A stretch of 64,000 nt of DNA, from assembly GCA_009760855.2 (NCBI GenBank), contig WPIO01000074.1, positions 1,685,001 through 1,749,000 of the forward strand. Reading direction: 5' to 3'. The position numbers were made by a program, and so were the translations under genes. The stretch comes from Cristatella mucedo (Eukaryota; Bryozoa; Phylactolaemata; Cristatellidae). Every line of letters begins with the position of its first letter. Position 1 is the first letter of the stretch. Shown here in pieces: positions 42,451 to 53,789 of the stretch. A model generated the notes under the pieces. The model did not search any database and was not told the origin of the DNA. It saw only the letters and a list, made by a program, of their open reading frames with translations.

Positions 42451-42524
42451 CAATTTTGCTTTCTCAATCAACCACCCATTTTTTCAGTATGTAGGTCCAT
42501 GGAATCAATGCTGATGTATATATC

Positions 42525-42850
42525 CATGTATATGTGTCTCTAACTGCACAAAGCGACAAGGATTATGTTGGTTGTTAGGCTGGCGAGTCTTGTATAGCCC
42601 ATCACAGCCTAAGCTGCCTTCGGACGCTTTCGGTAGCCAGCAGACTTTATCTCACATAACAAAGAGAAAAAGAGAAAGTGGGAAGCATATCAGAGTCAGG
42701 AGAGCAGCTCGGGTAGTGGCTAAGATTGAAGTATCAGCTCAGAACGGATGGGGAGGATGTGCTATTGTCGGCAGTGGGTGAGTAGTTGCCTTTGCGTAAG
42801 AATCGTGGAAGCGAGTTCCACAGTCTAGGATCTGCAGAGCTAAAGCTGAT
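42525..42850 (-). mobile_element. LINE-A copy
   Basis: The minus-strand 3' part of the family runs from CTCTAACTGCACAAAGCGAC through CACAGCCTAAGCTGCCTTCG to GTTCCACAGTCTAGGATCTG. Coding frames are broken. Confidence 0.7.
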
Positions 42851-43077
42851 TTTGACTAAAGCCGGTGAGCTAAAGCTGATGCAGTCTCTAGGTATGCATG
42901 TGTGTCATACTAGGGCTAGTAAGGCTGAAAGCAAAAGATATAAATCAGAAGCTCTCCGAAAGAGAGGTAGACGGTGTTTCTGGACGCTGTAGGCATGCAC
43001 TTCATTTGAGAGCACTAAATTGTAATACATCTACTTATTCGCTCTCTCTCATCGGAGTCTGACATTGCCTCTTGAAG

Positions 43078-43272
43078 CTAAATCCCGTCAATATGGGTCT
43101 CATAATCCCAGGGGTCACCAGAAATATCGATGCAAGCAACCGGACCATCAGTGTGAGTTGTATGGGTTAGCACCGTCAGTTTAGCTGTTCGTAGTGAACC
43201 TTTAGGGCATACATTTTCAAAATAACAGAAGCGAACGGCTGCACACGAATTGTGTACCAGTCTGAATCGCAT
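43078..43272 (-). CDS. Possible terminal exon of an unknown gene
   Basis: A minus-strand frame encodes RFRLVHNSCAAVRFCYFENV, then LTVLTHTTHTDGPVACIDIS and DPWDYETHIDGI before the stop. It looks protein-like and follows possible acceptors (GACAATAG at 43271; CCCGTAG further up). A second overlapping minus frame (SDWYTIRVQPFASVILKMY) is also open, which lowers confidence. No domain is recognised. Confidence 0.35.
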   Translation of the reverse strand: MRFRLVHNSCAAVRFCYFENVCPKGSLRTAKLTVLTHTTHTDGPVACIDISGDPWDYETHIDGI

Positions 43273-43811
43273 CTATTGTCACTGGCTACGGGCGTTGCAT
43301 TAAGCATATCCTTCAAAATCTGTGAGCACGAGTGAAAGACATGCATCGAATTCTTCAGGACGCTTGACTGCACGCAGAAGTGTGCACACACTCGGAGACG
43401 CGAGTGGATTGCACGAGCGTGGTGCCACCGCGAGCAATTTCCCCGACGTCGAAGCAGAATTAGAGCAGCAGAGGCGCTCGGTAAACAGGTGGCTAATTAT
43501 CAGGATCAGATAGCTGCTTCATCCCGCTGCTGTTAATCAATTCGCACAGAGCGATTAGGCAACATCTGGCAGCTTTAGCCTGACAATCAGGAGTAAAGCT
43601 GAATGCAGCAGCGGCGACAAACAATAGGACGACAGCTTGGCCGTTCGCCGTGTCTGCATTACACGCTCGCCTTTGAATAAGCGTGGCTCAGTCGACAGAG
43701 CTCCTGCAAGCGGTAGGCGTCAGACGAGCTCCAGCTGTGGCCCGCGAAATCAATGCGTAGACTACAAAGCGGCAGGAAGCTAGGCAGTCAGGCAGTCAGG
43801 CCGCCAGCCAG
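43273..43811. other. Unassigned GC-balanced stretch
   Basis: A plus-strand frame at 43322-43513 (ending SNFPDVEAELEQQRRSVNRW and a stop) might be a coding end, but splice support is poor. Nothing else was recognised. Confidence 0.3.
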
Positions 43812-44101
43812 GCAGAAAGGCAGAAAGGCATAAGGGTAGAAAGGCAGAATGGCAGAAAGGCAGAAAGGCAGAAAGGCAGAAAGGCAAAAAGGCAGAAAGG
43901 CAGAAAGGCAAAAAGGCAGAAAGGCAGAAAGGCAGCGAGGCAGCGAGGCAGCGAGGCAGCGAGGCAGCGAGGCAGCGAGGCAGCGAGGCAGCGAGGCAGC
44001 GAGGCAGCGAGGCAGCGAGGCACAAAGGCAGCAAGGCAGCGAGGCAGCGAGGCAGCAAGTCAGCAAGGCAGCAAGGCAGCAAGGCAGCAAGGCAGCAAGG
44101 T
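43812..44101. repeat. 8-bp repeat array in three homogenised blocks
   Basis: The unit is NNAGGCAG-like. 43812-43930 is mainly AAAGGCAG, 43931-44019 is pure CGAGGCAG, and 44020-44101 is mainly CAAGGCAG with CGAGGCAG mixed in. Because 8 is not a multiple of 3, all frames stay open on both strands, which creates spurious long proteins. Confidence 0.9.
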
Positions 44102-44637
44102 AGCCAGCTGGTTACAGCATCACTGGGGAGGGAAGCAGCTCGCGCCTCAAGCCTCAGCTCGAGAGCTGGATTCCCCTACTGCTTCACTGCAACGTGCTAA
44201 ACCAAGGTTCAGTCTCTTTCTGTAATCCTAAACCCGAGTCTAGGCTAGGTAGGAGGCGATACAGTTGAGTCGGTTCACTTTTGGCCATCTTTCGGATTAA
44301 TTAGCCAGAAACCAGCGGTTATTTTCAAATGAACCGGAGAGCTATCGATATGGGTGAGTTGGCGTGCCTCAACCAGGGCATTTATCAGTGCCAACAAGTT
44401 GTTCCTAAGGATGAAATTCTGGACAGCTTAGAGTTAGGCCAGTCAGGCACCTGTTCAGGGCACTGAAAACTCCTATCACAATTCGTTCAGCCTGCCCGTG
44501 CTTGTCTCGAAAGCAGAGGCCAGTGATGAAGCAGCTAGTGAGCCCAAACTTGACCAAACTGCTATCTGAATAAGAATCCCGTTTTCATTACAGAATATCG
44601 GCTTGAATACTGAGAAAAGTTTAAGCCATATCTCTAC
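44102..44637. other. Unassigned DNA between repeat arrays
   Basis: No exon, repeat family or regulatory cluster was recognised. Confidence 0.35.
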
Positions 44638-45888
<1,251 letters not shown>

Positions 45889-45952
<64 letters not shown>

Positions 45953-46532
45953 TGTCTCTCTCTGTCTGTCTCTCTCTGTCTGTCTCTCTCTGTCTGCCTC
46001 TCTCTGTCTGCCTCTCTCTGTCTGTCTGTCTCTCTGTCTGTCTCTCTCTGTCTCACTCTCTGTCTCTCTCTGTGTCTCTCTCTCTGTCTCTCTCTCTGTC
46101 TCACTCTCTGTCTCACTCTCTGTCTCACTCTCTGTCTCACTCTCTGTCTCACTCTCTGTCTCACTCTCTGTCTCACTCTCTGTCTCACTCTCTGTCTCAC
46201 TCTCTGTCTCACTCTCTGTCTCACTCTCTGTCTCACTCTCTGTCTCACTCTCTGTCTCACTCTCTGTCTCACTCTCTGTCTCACTCTCTGTCTCACTCTC
46301 TGTCTCACTCTCTGTCTCACTCTCTGTCTCACTCTGTCTCACTCTCTGTCTCTCTCTCTGTCTCTCTCTCTGTCTCTCTCTCTGTCTCTCTCTCTGTCTC
46401 ACTCTCTGTCTCACTCTCTGTCTCACTCTCTGTCTCACTCTCTGTCTCACTCTCTGTCTCACTCTCTGTCTCACTCTCTGTCTCACTCTCTGTCTCACTC
46501 TCTGTCTCACTCTCTGTCTCACTCTCTCGCGC

Positions 46533-46574
<42 letters not shown>

Positions 46575-46575
46575 A
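45889..46575. repeat. (CT)n and 12-bp TCTCTGTCTCAC array
   Basis: It starts as (CT)n, passes through CTCTCTGT variants, then becomes a regular 12-bp unit TCTCTGTCTCAC from about 46085 to 46330. One shortened unit and a block of TCTCTGTCTCTC follow, then more TCAC units to about 46525 and (CT)n again. The unit is divisible by 3, so long Ser/Leu or Arg/Glu frames appear. Confidence 0.95.
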
Positions 46576-47164
46576 CGATTTCTCCCACTCTTTCTCTCTG
46601 TCTAAATGAACTGATTTACTTCTTTCCGTTTCCTTTTTTATGACCCTGACCCTGACCCAGCAATGTATCACCCGACACACGTTACCCTCTCCAGGTAATC
46701 TGCTTGCTTCATCTTCTAATTAATCATCTTGACAGCCTTTCCATCCGGCTCTTTGTTGGCCTCTCCTACATACCCACCGATACGCACCAGCAGTTTCAAT
46801 CGCAACGCCAGACCTAATGGCGAACGAAAACTTACAGGACAATTGTGGCTGAGTTTTAGCGGGTACAGCCCCAGCACAAATGCCCCAACGCAATTATCTT
46901 TTGACCGGCATGATTGGTAGCGTCGCGTGGAGTATTATGAGAGGGCTGACAGCTCGTGCTTTGAGCACTGTTTCTACTTGCTCAATGTCACTCACAGGGC
47001 AAGATTCAAAATGGCGAGCCCTAAGTTTCGAGGACTGTAGCTGCCGGCGAAACAGCCTGACCCCGCTCAAGCGCTGCCCTCGCAGCACCGGCCGCGACGC
47101 CGAACTCACCGTGACGTGCGGGAGCAGCGTCACAGCGAGTGACGTGCACGTGCTGCACTCAAAC
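46576..47164. other. Stretch with possible CRE-like sites
   Basis: TGACCC triplets lie at 46641-46659. Two TGACGTG motifs (47111, 47140), the second running into GCACGTG, lie in a GC-rich patch just before a LINE-A copy. Open frames on both strands overlap here and I cannot choose between them. Confidence 0.35.
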
Positions 47165-47475
47165 GAGCTAAGTATCTCCGCCTGTAACTCCTCAAAGCCA
47201 TTACAGGCTTGGTCAGCGTTACGGTGGAGAGTTTCGTATAGCGTATTCACAGCCTAGGTGACTTTCGGTACGGATTTGGTAGCCGACAGGTAGACATAGT
47301 CTCATGCAAGGAGGATACAGTGGGAAGCATAGCAGGGTCAGGAGAGCAGCTGAGGCAGTGACAAACATTGAAGTAGCAGCTCAGGACGGCTGGAAAAGAC
47401 GTGCAGTAGGAGGGTAGTTGTCGCTGCGTAAGAATCGTGGAAGCGAGGCCCGCAGTCTAGGACCTGGAGATAGCA
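47165..47475 (-). mobile_element. LINE-A copy
   Basis: The family 3' end is at the left (AGTATCTCCGCCTGTAACTC), followed by the CACAGCCTAGGTGACTTTCG and CGTAAGAATCGTGGAAGCGA blocks, ending CTAGGACCTGGAGA. It is 5'-truncated. Confidence 0.72.
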
Positions 47476-47834
47476 GCAATAGGCGCTATCGATATGGGAA
47501 CAGGGTTTGGGTGTGACAGGCGATCTATTGTTGACAATCTCACAGGCCCATTTTGGAATTCAACTCAAACGCCGCTGGCCCGAGTGCGAACTCACCCAGC
47601 TCAATTACCGCGGCTCGATTAGACTCGAACGAAGCTCTCGAAACGCTCGCAACGCTGGCGTCCTTCGTACGGAGAGGAGAGGGCTTCTGCTTCCTTGAGC
47701 GAGGAAGGGAGGAGAAGCAACTTAAGTCTGAGGACAATGGATTCCTGTCTTTACATCGGTCCCAGCAAGTCCGCCGGCGAGCCCACCCTTCGACGACCAA
47801 TGGCTCGCCCTCCTCTTCACTCTAGCATACCTGT
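47476..47834. other. GC-rich DNA with overlapping frames
   Basis: 47540-47825 is open on both strands. Neither translation contains a recognisable domain, and no splice sites decide between them. Confidence 0.3.
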
Positions 47835-47884
47835 CAGGTGTCGAGCAGGTGATAGGCAGGTGCCAAGCAGGTGGCAGACAGGTG
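47835..47884. promoter_or_regulatory. Five CAGGTG E-boxes at exact 11-bp spacing
   Basis: CAGGTG starts at 47835, 47846, 47857, 47868 and 47879. The 5-bp spacers differ (TCGAG, ATAGG, CCAAG, GCAGA, CGAGG), while every hexamer is identical. CAGGTG is the E-box bound by several bHLH and by Snail/ZEB-type zinc-finger factors. It could be an old 11-bp tandem repeat or a helically phased binding array. Confidence 0.6.
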
Positions 47885-49439
47885 CGAGGCAGCTAGGCCG
47901 GTGGGTCCGTTCGGTCTGCGGCGAATGGTGCAGACAGACGCTGTGCCAATGCGCGCGCACTAGCTGCAGTGGTGGCATCTCGGCTGCCACGCTGTCGCTT
48001 TCCAAGCGAAGCCAACGCCAACATGAGAAACTGAGTAATGCGAAAGTGAAAAGTTTTCATTTCCGTTGGCTTTTCAGTCGGCGCTAAATTATTTGCTGCG
48101 AACCAGCTGGTTAAGCTGCTGTGGCCATATCACTCCGGTTGCCATATCACTCCGCGAGGCAAACCAGCGCCAGTAACCGCGACTACGCCCACTTGCGGTG
48201 TCACAGCGAGCCAAAAAGGAAAAGTGGGCATGGAAGGCTGGGTGCATCGTACCGCAGCAGCTGTGCGGCGAAAATGCAGCTGAGATGGTAAAAGGGCTTT
48301 TCAAAAGCTGCAGCGAGCAGATTGCGGACCTACCGGATCATCTACAGGAGCTGTAGAATGGTAGACGCGGCTAGCAGCCGCTCTACTCGTCACGCGAACC
48401 CGCCCACTCGGGTTTGCTTAACTGACGGGAAGGCATCATGCCCTAGATTGAATTGTCCCCCACGCGCGCCCCACCCCAAAGGCCAGAGTGCTCATTCACT
48501 TATCCCGGGAACACCGCTTAGCTTTCTATGCCGATTAGCTAGTATGGCGGTCAGTCGGCTGCTGAAGACCGTCTCAATAAATTGGAGTAGAAGCGTGTCA
48601 GGAGGCTTGCGAAAATACCAGTTTGGAATAATAAATACCAGAAAAATACCAGAAAATATCAGAAAATGCTCAGTTGCAGCAATCGTAACCAATGCAGTGG
48701 ACAATGCAAGCTGATGCAATTTGAGGAGTGCGCATGGCTTAGAACAACGTTCTCCTGGTCTTCCCTGCATACTTTTGGCCATATCGGCAGCAGGCAGCAA
48801 GGTCCTCGATTTAGGACTGTTGTAACTGAAGGGAATAGCCTCCAAGTATATAGTGTGAGATGATTTGGGAGAGACATCCGACCTCTTTCATGTTGCGGTC
48901 GCTCGTGGGGCCTATGGAATGAACATTCCACACAGATCAGCTGAGGAAAAGTCAATATCCGGTCGTGAGGCGATTGGCAGTGGCCGGCCGACGGGCCGCT
49001 CGATCCAAACAAGCTGGCGCCAACCAGAACGAATGCGACGTAGCGCGGAAGTCGCAAGGGGCAGACTTTAGCTAGCCGCCAATCATTATCCGGTCATGAA
49101 GTGCTAGCAATGGCTAGTCACTGTCAATGTTCCACGCTATAGTATTTTACTATGCCCGAGTGAGCGAGAGCTAGAATCACTAGATAATATATCCGCAAAG
49201 AGGCGATCATACTTGCCTAACAAGTCTACATACACGGGATAGCTAAGAGTTCCACAGGGGCAGATGCCTGAAGCATGTTTCGAAACTAGTTTTGAACTCA
49301 TTAAGATCAAATGTTCATTCATATTACCGGATGCAATTTTTTCTGTAGTCACGTTCCCAGCTTGCGTGTGCACGGGTACAGCACTCTTTGACCCAGGGTT
49401 TAAATTCTCCTCTTTACTATAAAATATGTTATTTTATGT
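47885..49439. other. GC-rich to mixed DNA, no gene resolved
   Basis: Several frames of 65-130 codons exist on both strands (for example 48322-48714 plus, 48659-49057 minus), without domains or splice logic. A short triplicate of ATACCAGAAA-like units lies at 48635-48665. Confidence 0.3.
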
Positions 49440-49575
49440 ATAGCCCCCATGAGAACTTAATCGGCATTCGGCACATACCAGACGTCACGGGGCTCGAGCC
49501 AGCGATCCCGGTGGTTAAATACAATTACCATGAACTTGGTCGGGCGAGAACCTTAGTCACTGGGAAAAACCAGTG
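49440..49575 (-). mobile_element. SINE2 copy
   Basis: Minus-strand order: A-box-like CTGGTTTTTCCCAGTGACT, B box GGGCTCGAGCCCCG-like (from the plus-strand ACGGGGCTCGAGCC), then CCGATTAAGTTCTCATGGGG at its 3' end, matching the LINE-B tail. Confidence 0.68.
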
Positions 49576-49694
49576 CATTAACATATAACGTCTTGGGTGT
49601 GAGCCCTGTAGTATTCGTAAACCGCCAGAATCGAAATCAAGTTCTTCTAGTGCAGTAAACTTACTTTTTGTATTTGAATACTCACGATCATACT

Positions 49695-49795
49695 TTAATA
49701 ATAATAATAATAATAATAATTCACTTGATAAAGCGCCCTCAGGGAACCTAATCTCTCTCTAGGCGCTTTACATTTTCTGTAAAGTGAAATGCAAT
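49695..49795 (-). mobile_element. LINE-B 3' tail fragment with (AAT)n
   Basis: (AAT)n at 49697-49719 is followed by TTCACTTGATAAAGCGCCCT, CTCTCTCTAGGCGCTTTAC and a short remnant. This is the extreme 3' end only. Confidence 0.8.
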
Positions 49796-50054
49796 TGATC
49801 TTTATTATATAATTATACCTAATATATATATATATATATTTCTACTGCAGATCTTGGCATGATGCTAATCAATATCACAGTTATTTCAAAGGCAGATCTA
49901 AAGTATAGAGATGACTCGATCGCCCATAGCTAACCTCGATGACATAGGAATTAGTGAACGAGCAAGCAAAGGACTTCGCTACCACGAAGAATTTACCTAC
50001 TGGCAATTGTCCGGAACTACTAGCTAGTCAGGCCGGTGTCCTCCGATTCGGCAA
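49796..50054. other. Short AT-rich spacer
   Basis: A small TA tract lies at 49832-49842. A frame from 49954 runs 74 codons into the next open frame's region; the two overlap in different frames. Confidence 0.3.
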
Positions 50055-50615
50055 TTGGACCCAGTTAGGATCTGCCGGAAGTGGAGTGATCAGACCTTTG
50101 TGGCTACTTGGTGGCATCGAAACCCTGCCTTACCTCCAAAAAGCAGTCACTGCACGTTTGCAGCATGCGAACGGCTGAGGAGATTTCTCAATGACAACAT
50201 CGACAACGTCTTCTACCTGCAGAAAAGCGAGGAACGCTGCAATTTTCTTAGTCGCATCCATCTGGCTGACCTCGGAGGGATGCCAATCTTGGATGAGACA
50301 CTACTCTGGCCGGCCAGATTCTCAGGTCGGATTCGAGCGCTGCCAATGACGAGCCCGCTCAAATTGCTAGCCGTGCTAATATGCCATTGCTTAAACGGTC
50401 TCTCAGGCGAGGCATATGAGGTGCGCACTGCAGCTACTCGGAACGTAGTCTGTCCAGACGGATATGACGCAGCAATGGCAGCAGAGTGGCGGGCTAACAG
50501 GTTTGTAGGCAGAAATTGGGTGACATGCCGAATAGACAGCAAATTGCATCGCCGCACGTGCTCCCAGGCGGCTGTGAGGAGTCTTAAAAAGCACAGCGGC
50601 CGAAAACGTTCGTGA
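50055..50615 (+). CDS. Possible single-exon open frame, 186 codons
   Basis: This is one of the few long frames not caused by repeats. It encodes LRRFLNDNIDNVFYLQKSEE, LSRIHLADLGGMPILDETLL, PLKLLAVLICHCLNGLSGEA and a basic end (RRTCSQAAVRSLKKHSGRKR). No domain is recognised. The start is arbitrary: a TTTGCAG acceptor at about 50164 could begin a coding exon, and a donor-like AG|GTTTGT lies at 50501. It may be part of an unknown gene or an old mobile element; a LINE-B tail follows 280 bp later. Confidence 0.3.
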   Translation: MDPVRICRKWSDQTFVATWWHRNPALPPKSSHCTFAACERLRRFLNDNIDNVFYLQKSEERCNFLSRIHLADLGGMPILDETLLWPARFSGRIRALPMTSPLKLLAVLICHCLNGLSGEAYEVRTAATRNVVCPDGYDAAMAAEWRANRFVGRNWVTCRIDSKLHRRTCSQAAVRSLKKHSGRKRS

Positions 50616-50894
50616 AGGTCACGTGCACCAGTGGCAATCGCAGACAGCTGAAAGGCTCGCTCCTGGCGGAAAACTGCGAACGGAGTTCCGTGACTTTCGG
50701 CTGCTTAAACGCCGAGGGTAATAATCGCGATCTTCCATGAGATTGCCACTAGAAACCGCTACGTCAATCAATTTTGGTTGGAGAGAAGCGAAAAAAGCAC
50801 AGACAAGTGGCCGACTGAAACTTAGACTTTTCGCACTCGAGGATGAGCCGCGTCTAATATGTTTCTTAAATGTTTTCAAAGACTATACGCTATG

Positions 50895-51365
50895 TTTTAA
50901 TCTAATCACTCTAGGCTGCCACTTATTTGTATTCTTAACGGCAGTGGGTCCACGTGATTCGTCCTTTGTCTGCTTACGAGTGCTAGCACTCTGCATGCTG
51001 CCTTCAACCGTATTTTCGTGCAGACCCGGTGCATGTCACTCTTAACCATGTTATGCCGGCGAGCCGTTATGGTGGCTCATTAGGTGAGGTGGTTTCTGTT
51101 AACGATCTCGAGGTCGTGTGTTCGAATCCTATAGTGCGTGATCCTTAATTCCCGCTGCAAGCTGTATTGATAGCCGTAAAGGCTCTCCAGTCGCTATGCA
51201 ATAGAGGCTGTTAAATCAGCTAGTTTTTATTACTTGTTGTCATTGCGCATGTTACCCCTAACTATTTGATCATACTTCCTGGGCAGGAAATGTAAAGTGC
51301 CTAGAAAGAGATAAAGTTCTCAGAGGGCGCTATTACAAATAGATTAATATTATTCTTCCTATCCT
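50895..51365 (+). mobile_element. LINE-B 3' tail split by SINE1
   Basis: Blocks GTGGGTCCACGTGATTCGTC, GCTAGCACTCTGCATGCTGC and GGTGCATGTCACTCTTAACC precede the insert. TTACCCCTAACTATTTGATC, GTAAAGTGCCTAGAAAGAGA and ATTATT repeats follow it. The interruption is at about 51055-51235. Confidence 0.8.
51055..51235 (+). mobile_element. SINE1, full-length-like, nested in LINE-B
   Basis: It reads GCGAGCCGTTATGGTGGCTC (A-box region), GATCTCGAGGTCGTGTGTTC then GAATCC (B box), CGTGATCCTTAATTCCCGC, TAGCCGTAAAGGCTCTCCAG, TCGCTATGCAATAGAGGCTG and TTAAATCAGCTA. Confidence 0.85.
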
Positions 51366-51546
51366 TATAATTATTATTATTATGTTAAATGCCAGCTATT
51401 CAGCTGATGAGTGTGCATAATAATTCACGGCTGTCTACAGTGCGATCGCGAGAGTGTAGGTAATCAGCGAGATTTCTCCTTGCCCAGCAATTAAGCGCCC
51501 TCAGAGCAGGTGTGGGTGGCCTGAGAGCTGACTGAAGAGGGGGTGC
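51366..51546. other. Short unassigned spacer
   Basis: Nothing was recognised between the LINE-B tail and the 12-bp repeat. Confidence 0.3.
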
Positions 51547-51618
51547 TTCTGACCCTGCATCTGACCCTGCATCTGACCCTGCTTCTGACCCTGCTTCTGA
51601 CCCTGCTTCTGACCCTGC
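51547..51618. repeat. 12-bp tandem repeat, six copies
   Basis: The unit is TTCTGACCCTGC with an AT variant in two copies. On the minus strand it would encode QGQK/QGQM repeats, but no gene context supports translation. Confidence 0.85.
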
Positions 51619-51749
51619 CCCAAGCGCCTGCTTGTCTGTACATCCAAGGAGGTGCCAAGCTCGACTCCCAGCATCTGAACTCGATATTGCTTCAAGACCG
51701 TTTTACTAACAATACTAGCTAATTCAACACGCCTCATTTGTACAGAGAT

Positions 51750-52075
51750 AGACGAGAGCCTTAACCCCTATAACTGCCGTTTGTATGCTGTAATAAAGGA
51801 TCACCCGCCGCCTACGAAACTACGCACCGTGAATTGTGAAGAGCTAGAAACTCCGCCCCCCCCCCGTAAACATCCGCTGCTTTTTAACGAAGAAAGCGTT
51901 GCTGATTAAACAGCGTTATTTATAGAATGGCAGAAGTGCCTTTACGGCAATCACCTCGACTTGCAGTTCGCGACAAACGATCGCCCACTGCAAGACATTA
52001 ACCCATGGCCTGGGTCTTGAAGAGCTTACCACCTCGGCAAAGACTTATGATTGAATGGCTCTCGAGACGGTCAAC
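51750..52075 (-). mobile_element. Two SINE1 remnants
   Basis: A short piece at 51765-51830 (CCTATAACTGCCGTTTGTAT, AATAAAGGATCACCCGCCG) precedes a fuller copy at about 51888-52075. The fuller copy shows GCTGATTAAACAGCG, GAAGTGCCTTTACGGC, GATCGCCCACTGCAAGAC and AACCCATGGCCTGGGTC on the plus strand. The first has lost its tRNA half. A run of ten C at about 51857 lies between them. Confidence 0.65.
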
Positions 52076-52394
52076 ATTCTGTGTCCCTAGAAAGACTCTC
52101 TACATGAACCATCGATTTGTATCCTGTGCTTTCGTTCTGTCTGGGTAAGTTGCAGCGATTAATGAGTACTCAGAGTCGATGATGTGCAGGAATCGCATGG
52201 CAGAATTATAGACTGCTATTGATTAAACCTGGTTCCAGGGAAATGCCACGACGCTTTGCAGCAAGGATTATTACATCTTTAGTAACTGTACCTCTTATTA
52301 AGACCGGAGGCTTGCACTAATCTCTGGCAGCTGATAAGCTGCTCAAATGATAACGTGAAGTTCCATTTTCCTTCACTCGGAAATTAGCCACCGC

Positions 52395-52397
<3 letters not shown>
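52076..52397. other. Unassigned DNA
   Basis: No gene, repeat or regulatory cluster was recognised. Confidence 0.3.
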
Positions 52398-52453
<56 letters not shown>

Positions 52454-52497
52454 TCGAGATAGACATAGAGATAGAGGTACAGGTAGAGATAGAGAGC

Positions 52498-52529
<32 letters not shown>

Positions 52530-52536
52530 CAGATAG

Positions 52537-52599
<63 letters not shown>
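52398..52599. repeat. (GA)n and (GATA)n compound microsatellite
   Basis: (GA)n occupies 52398-52453, a mixed GATAGAG part follows, (GATA)n runs at about 52499-52556 and (GA)n again to 52599. The plus strand is purine-rich. Confidence 0.95.
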
Positions 52600-52601
<2 letters not shown>

Positions 52602-53789
52602 AAATTCTACCTCTAGGCGCTTAAATCCTGTTTGATAAGGCCAAAAAAACTATGAAGTTTTGACGCGCAAATTCATTGGCGGGTGTCTTTAGCTACTGCA
52701 TCTATTGTTCACACGGATTGGCAAACTTACCCTTGAAATATCGCATACATACACTAAACATATTCAAAATAAAATAGTACACTGGATTCCTTATTAAAAC
52801 AGTTATAATTCATTTTAAATTTGTCAAATAGCTGGAGCAGTAACATGCAGGTTGATTGATCATTTTAAGCTCAATGTGATTTTTTTTCGCATATCAGTTC
52901 CATATTTGAAGGCCACCAGTAGCGGAGTATTTTGACATAAAAAATTATTTATGAACAGTATATAGCCCTGTATATTTCGTAAATACACGTTCAGGTAAGG
53001 AACTCAAATAGGTAAACCTCACTAAATCAAATTTACCAGCAGAAAAAGTAATGGAGGCTGCGTTTCAATTATAGGAATAAACTAGACAGCATAAAAGGAA
53101 ATGAGAAGTAGTAGTTGCCAAGCACAGCTTCTTCCAGACGCTACTGAGTTACTGAAAAGACGCTGGTACAGCTGTATAGGCTGACGTTTTCGAGGTGGAG
53201 GGGTGGCTCCGAATCAAGAAGGCCTCCACAGTATTCTTTTTTCCAGTCTACTGAATTAGCGTTTCTTTGGGGTCCTTTGCGTAATTGAAAAGCCACCCAT
53301 TATTAAAATATCAGACAACACCGTTCGGTAAACGCCGCTAAACTTTTAATTGGATATCCACTCTTCTTGTTAACCCCTGCCACTGCTGCGTTCACCCGCT
53401 TTCCTCGCAGCCGTTACTCAAACGTTTGAGAGTAGAAGATTGGACGGTTCGCTGTGAAGTCTGCTGCTCCCCTACCAGACTCCTTGAAAATCCTCTATGA
53501 GAGTATCTATTCGTCTATGCAATATTTGAGATAGTCGTGCGGTCGCGCACACCAGCCGATATGCCTTCACTTTGTGCCTGGCCAACTCCACCGCCAAGAC
53601 GAGGTCCTGGCCTGCCTTCTACCAGCAAATATTCAAGCAATTATATATAATAGAATAATAATAATAATAAAATAAACAATGGAATATTAATAAAAAAGGA
53701 AGGCAGCAGTCGCTGTACACTAAACGAACTAGGGAGAGCTGCCGAAAGAGGATGTCAAAAACTTCAAACAAATAGGATTGACGATTTTT
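52600..53789. other. AT-rich intergenic DNA
   Basis: TAATAATAAT-type low complexity lies at 53650-53680. No exon was recognised. Confidence 0.4.

Noticed and set aside
43780-44103. Cys/Leu/Ala-rich or Lys/Gly/Gln-rich frames open in all phases
   Set aside because: They are the direct result of an 8-bp repeat without stop triplets.
46085-46525. A regular short-repeat array that could be mistaken for a CRISPR array
   Set aside because: There are no unique spacers, the unit is 12 bp, and the setting is eukaryotic.
46638-46660. TGACCC repeats resembling a telomere-type motif
   Set aside because: There are only about three units, next to a microsatellite; the sequence does not match known animal telomere repeats such as TTAGGG.
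51547-51618. A Gln/Gly repeat protein on the minus strand
   Set aside because: Only six copies of a 12-bp unit in a 78-codon frame, with no exon signals.
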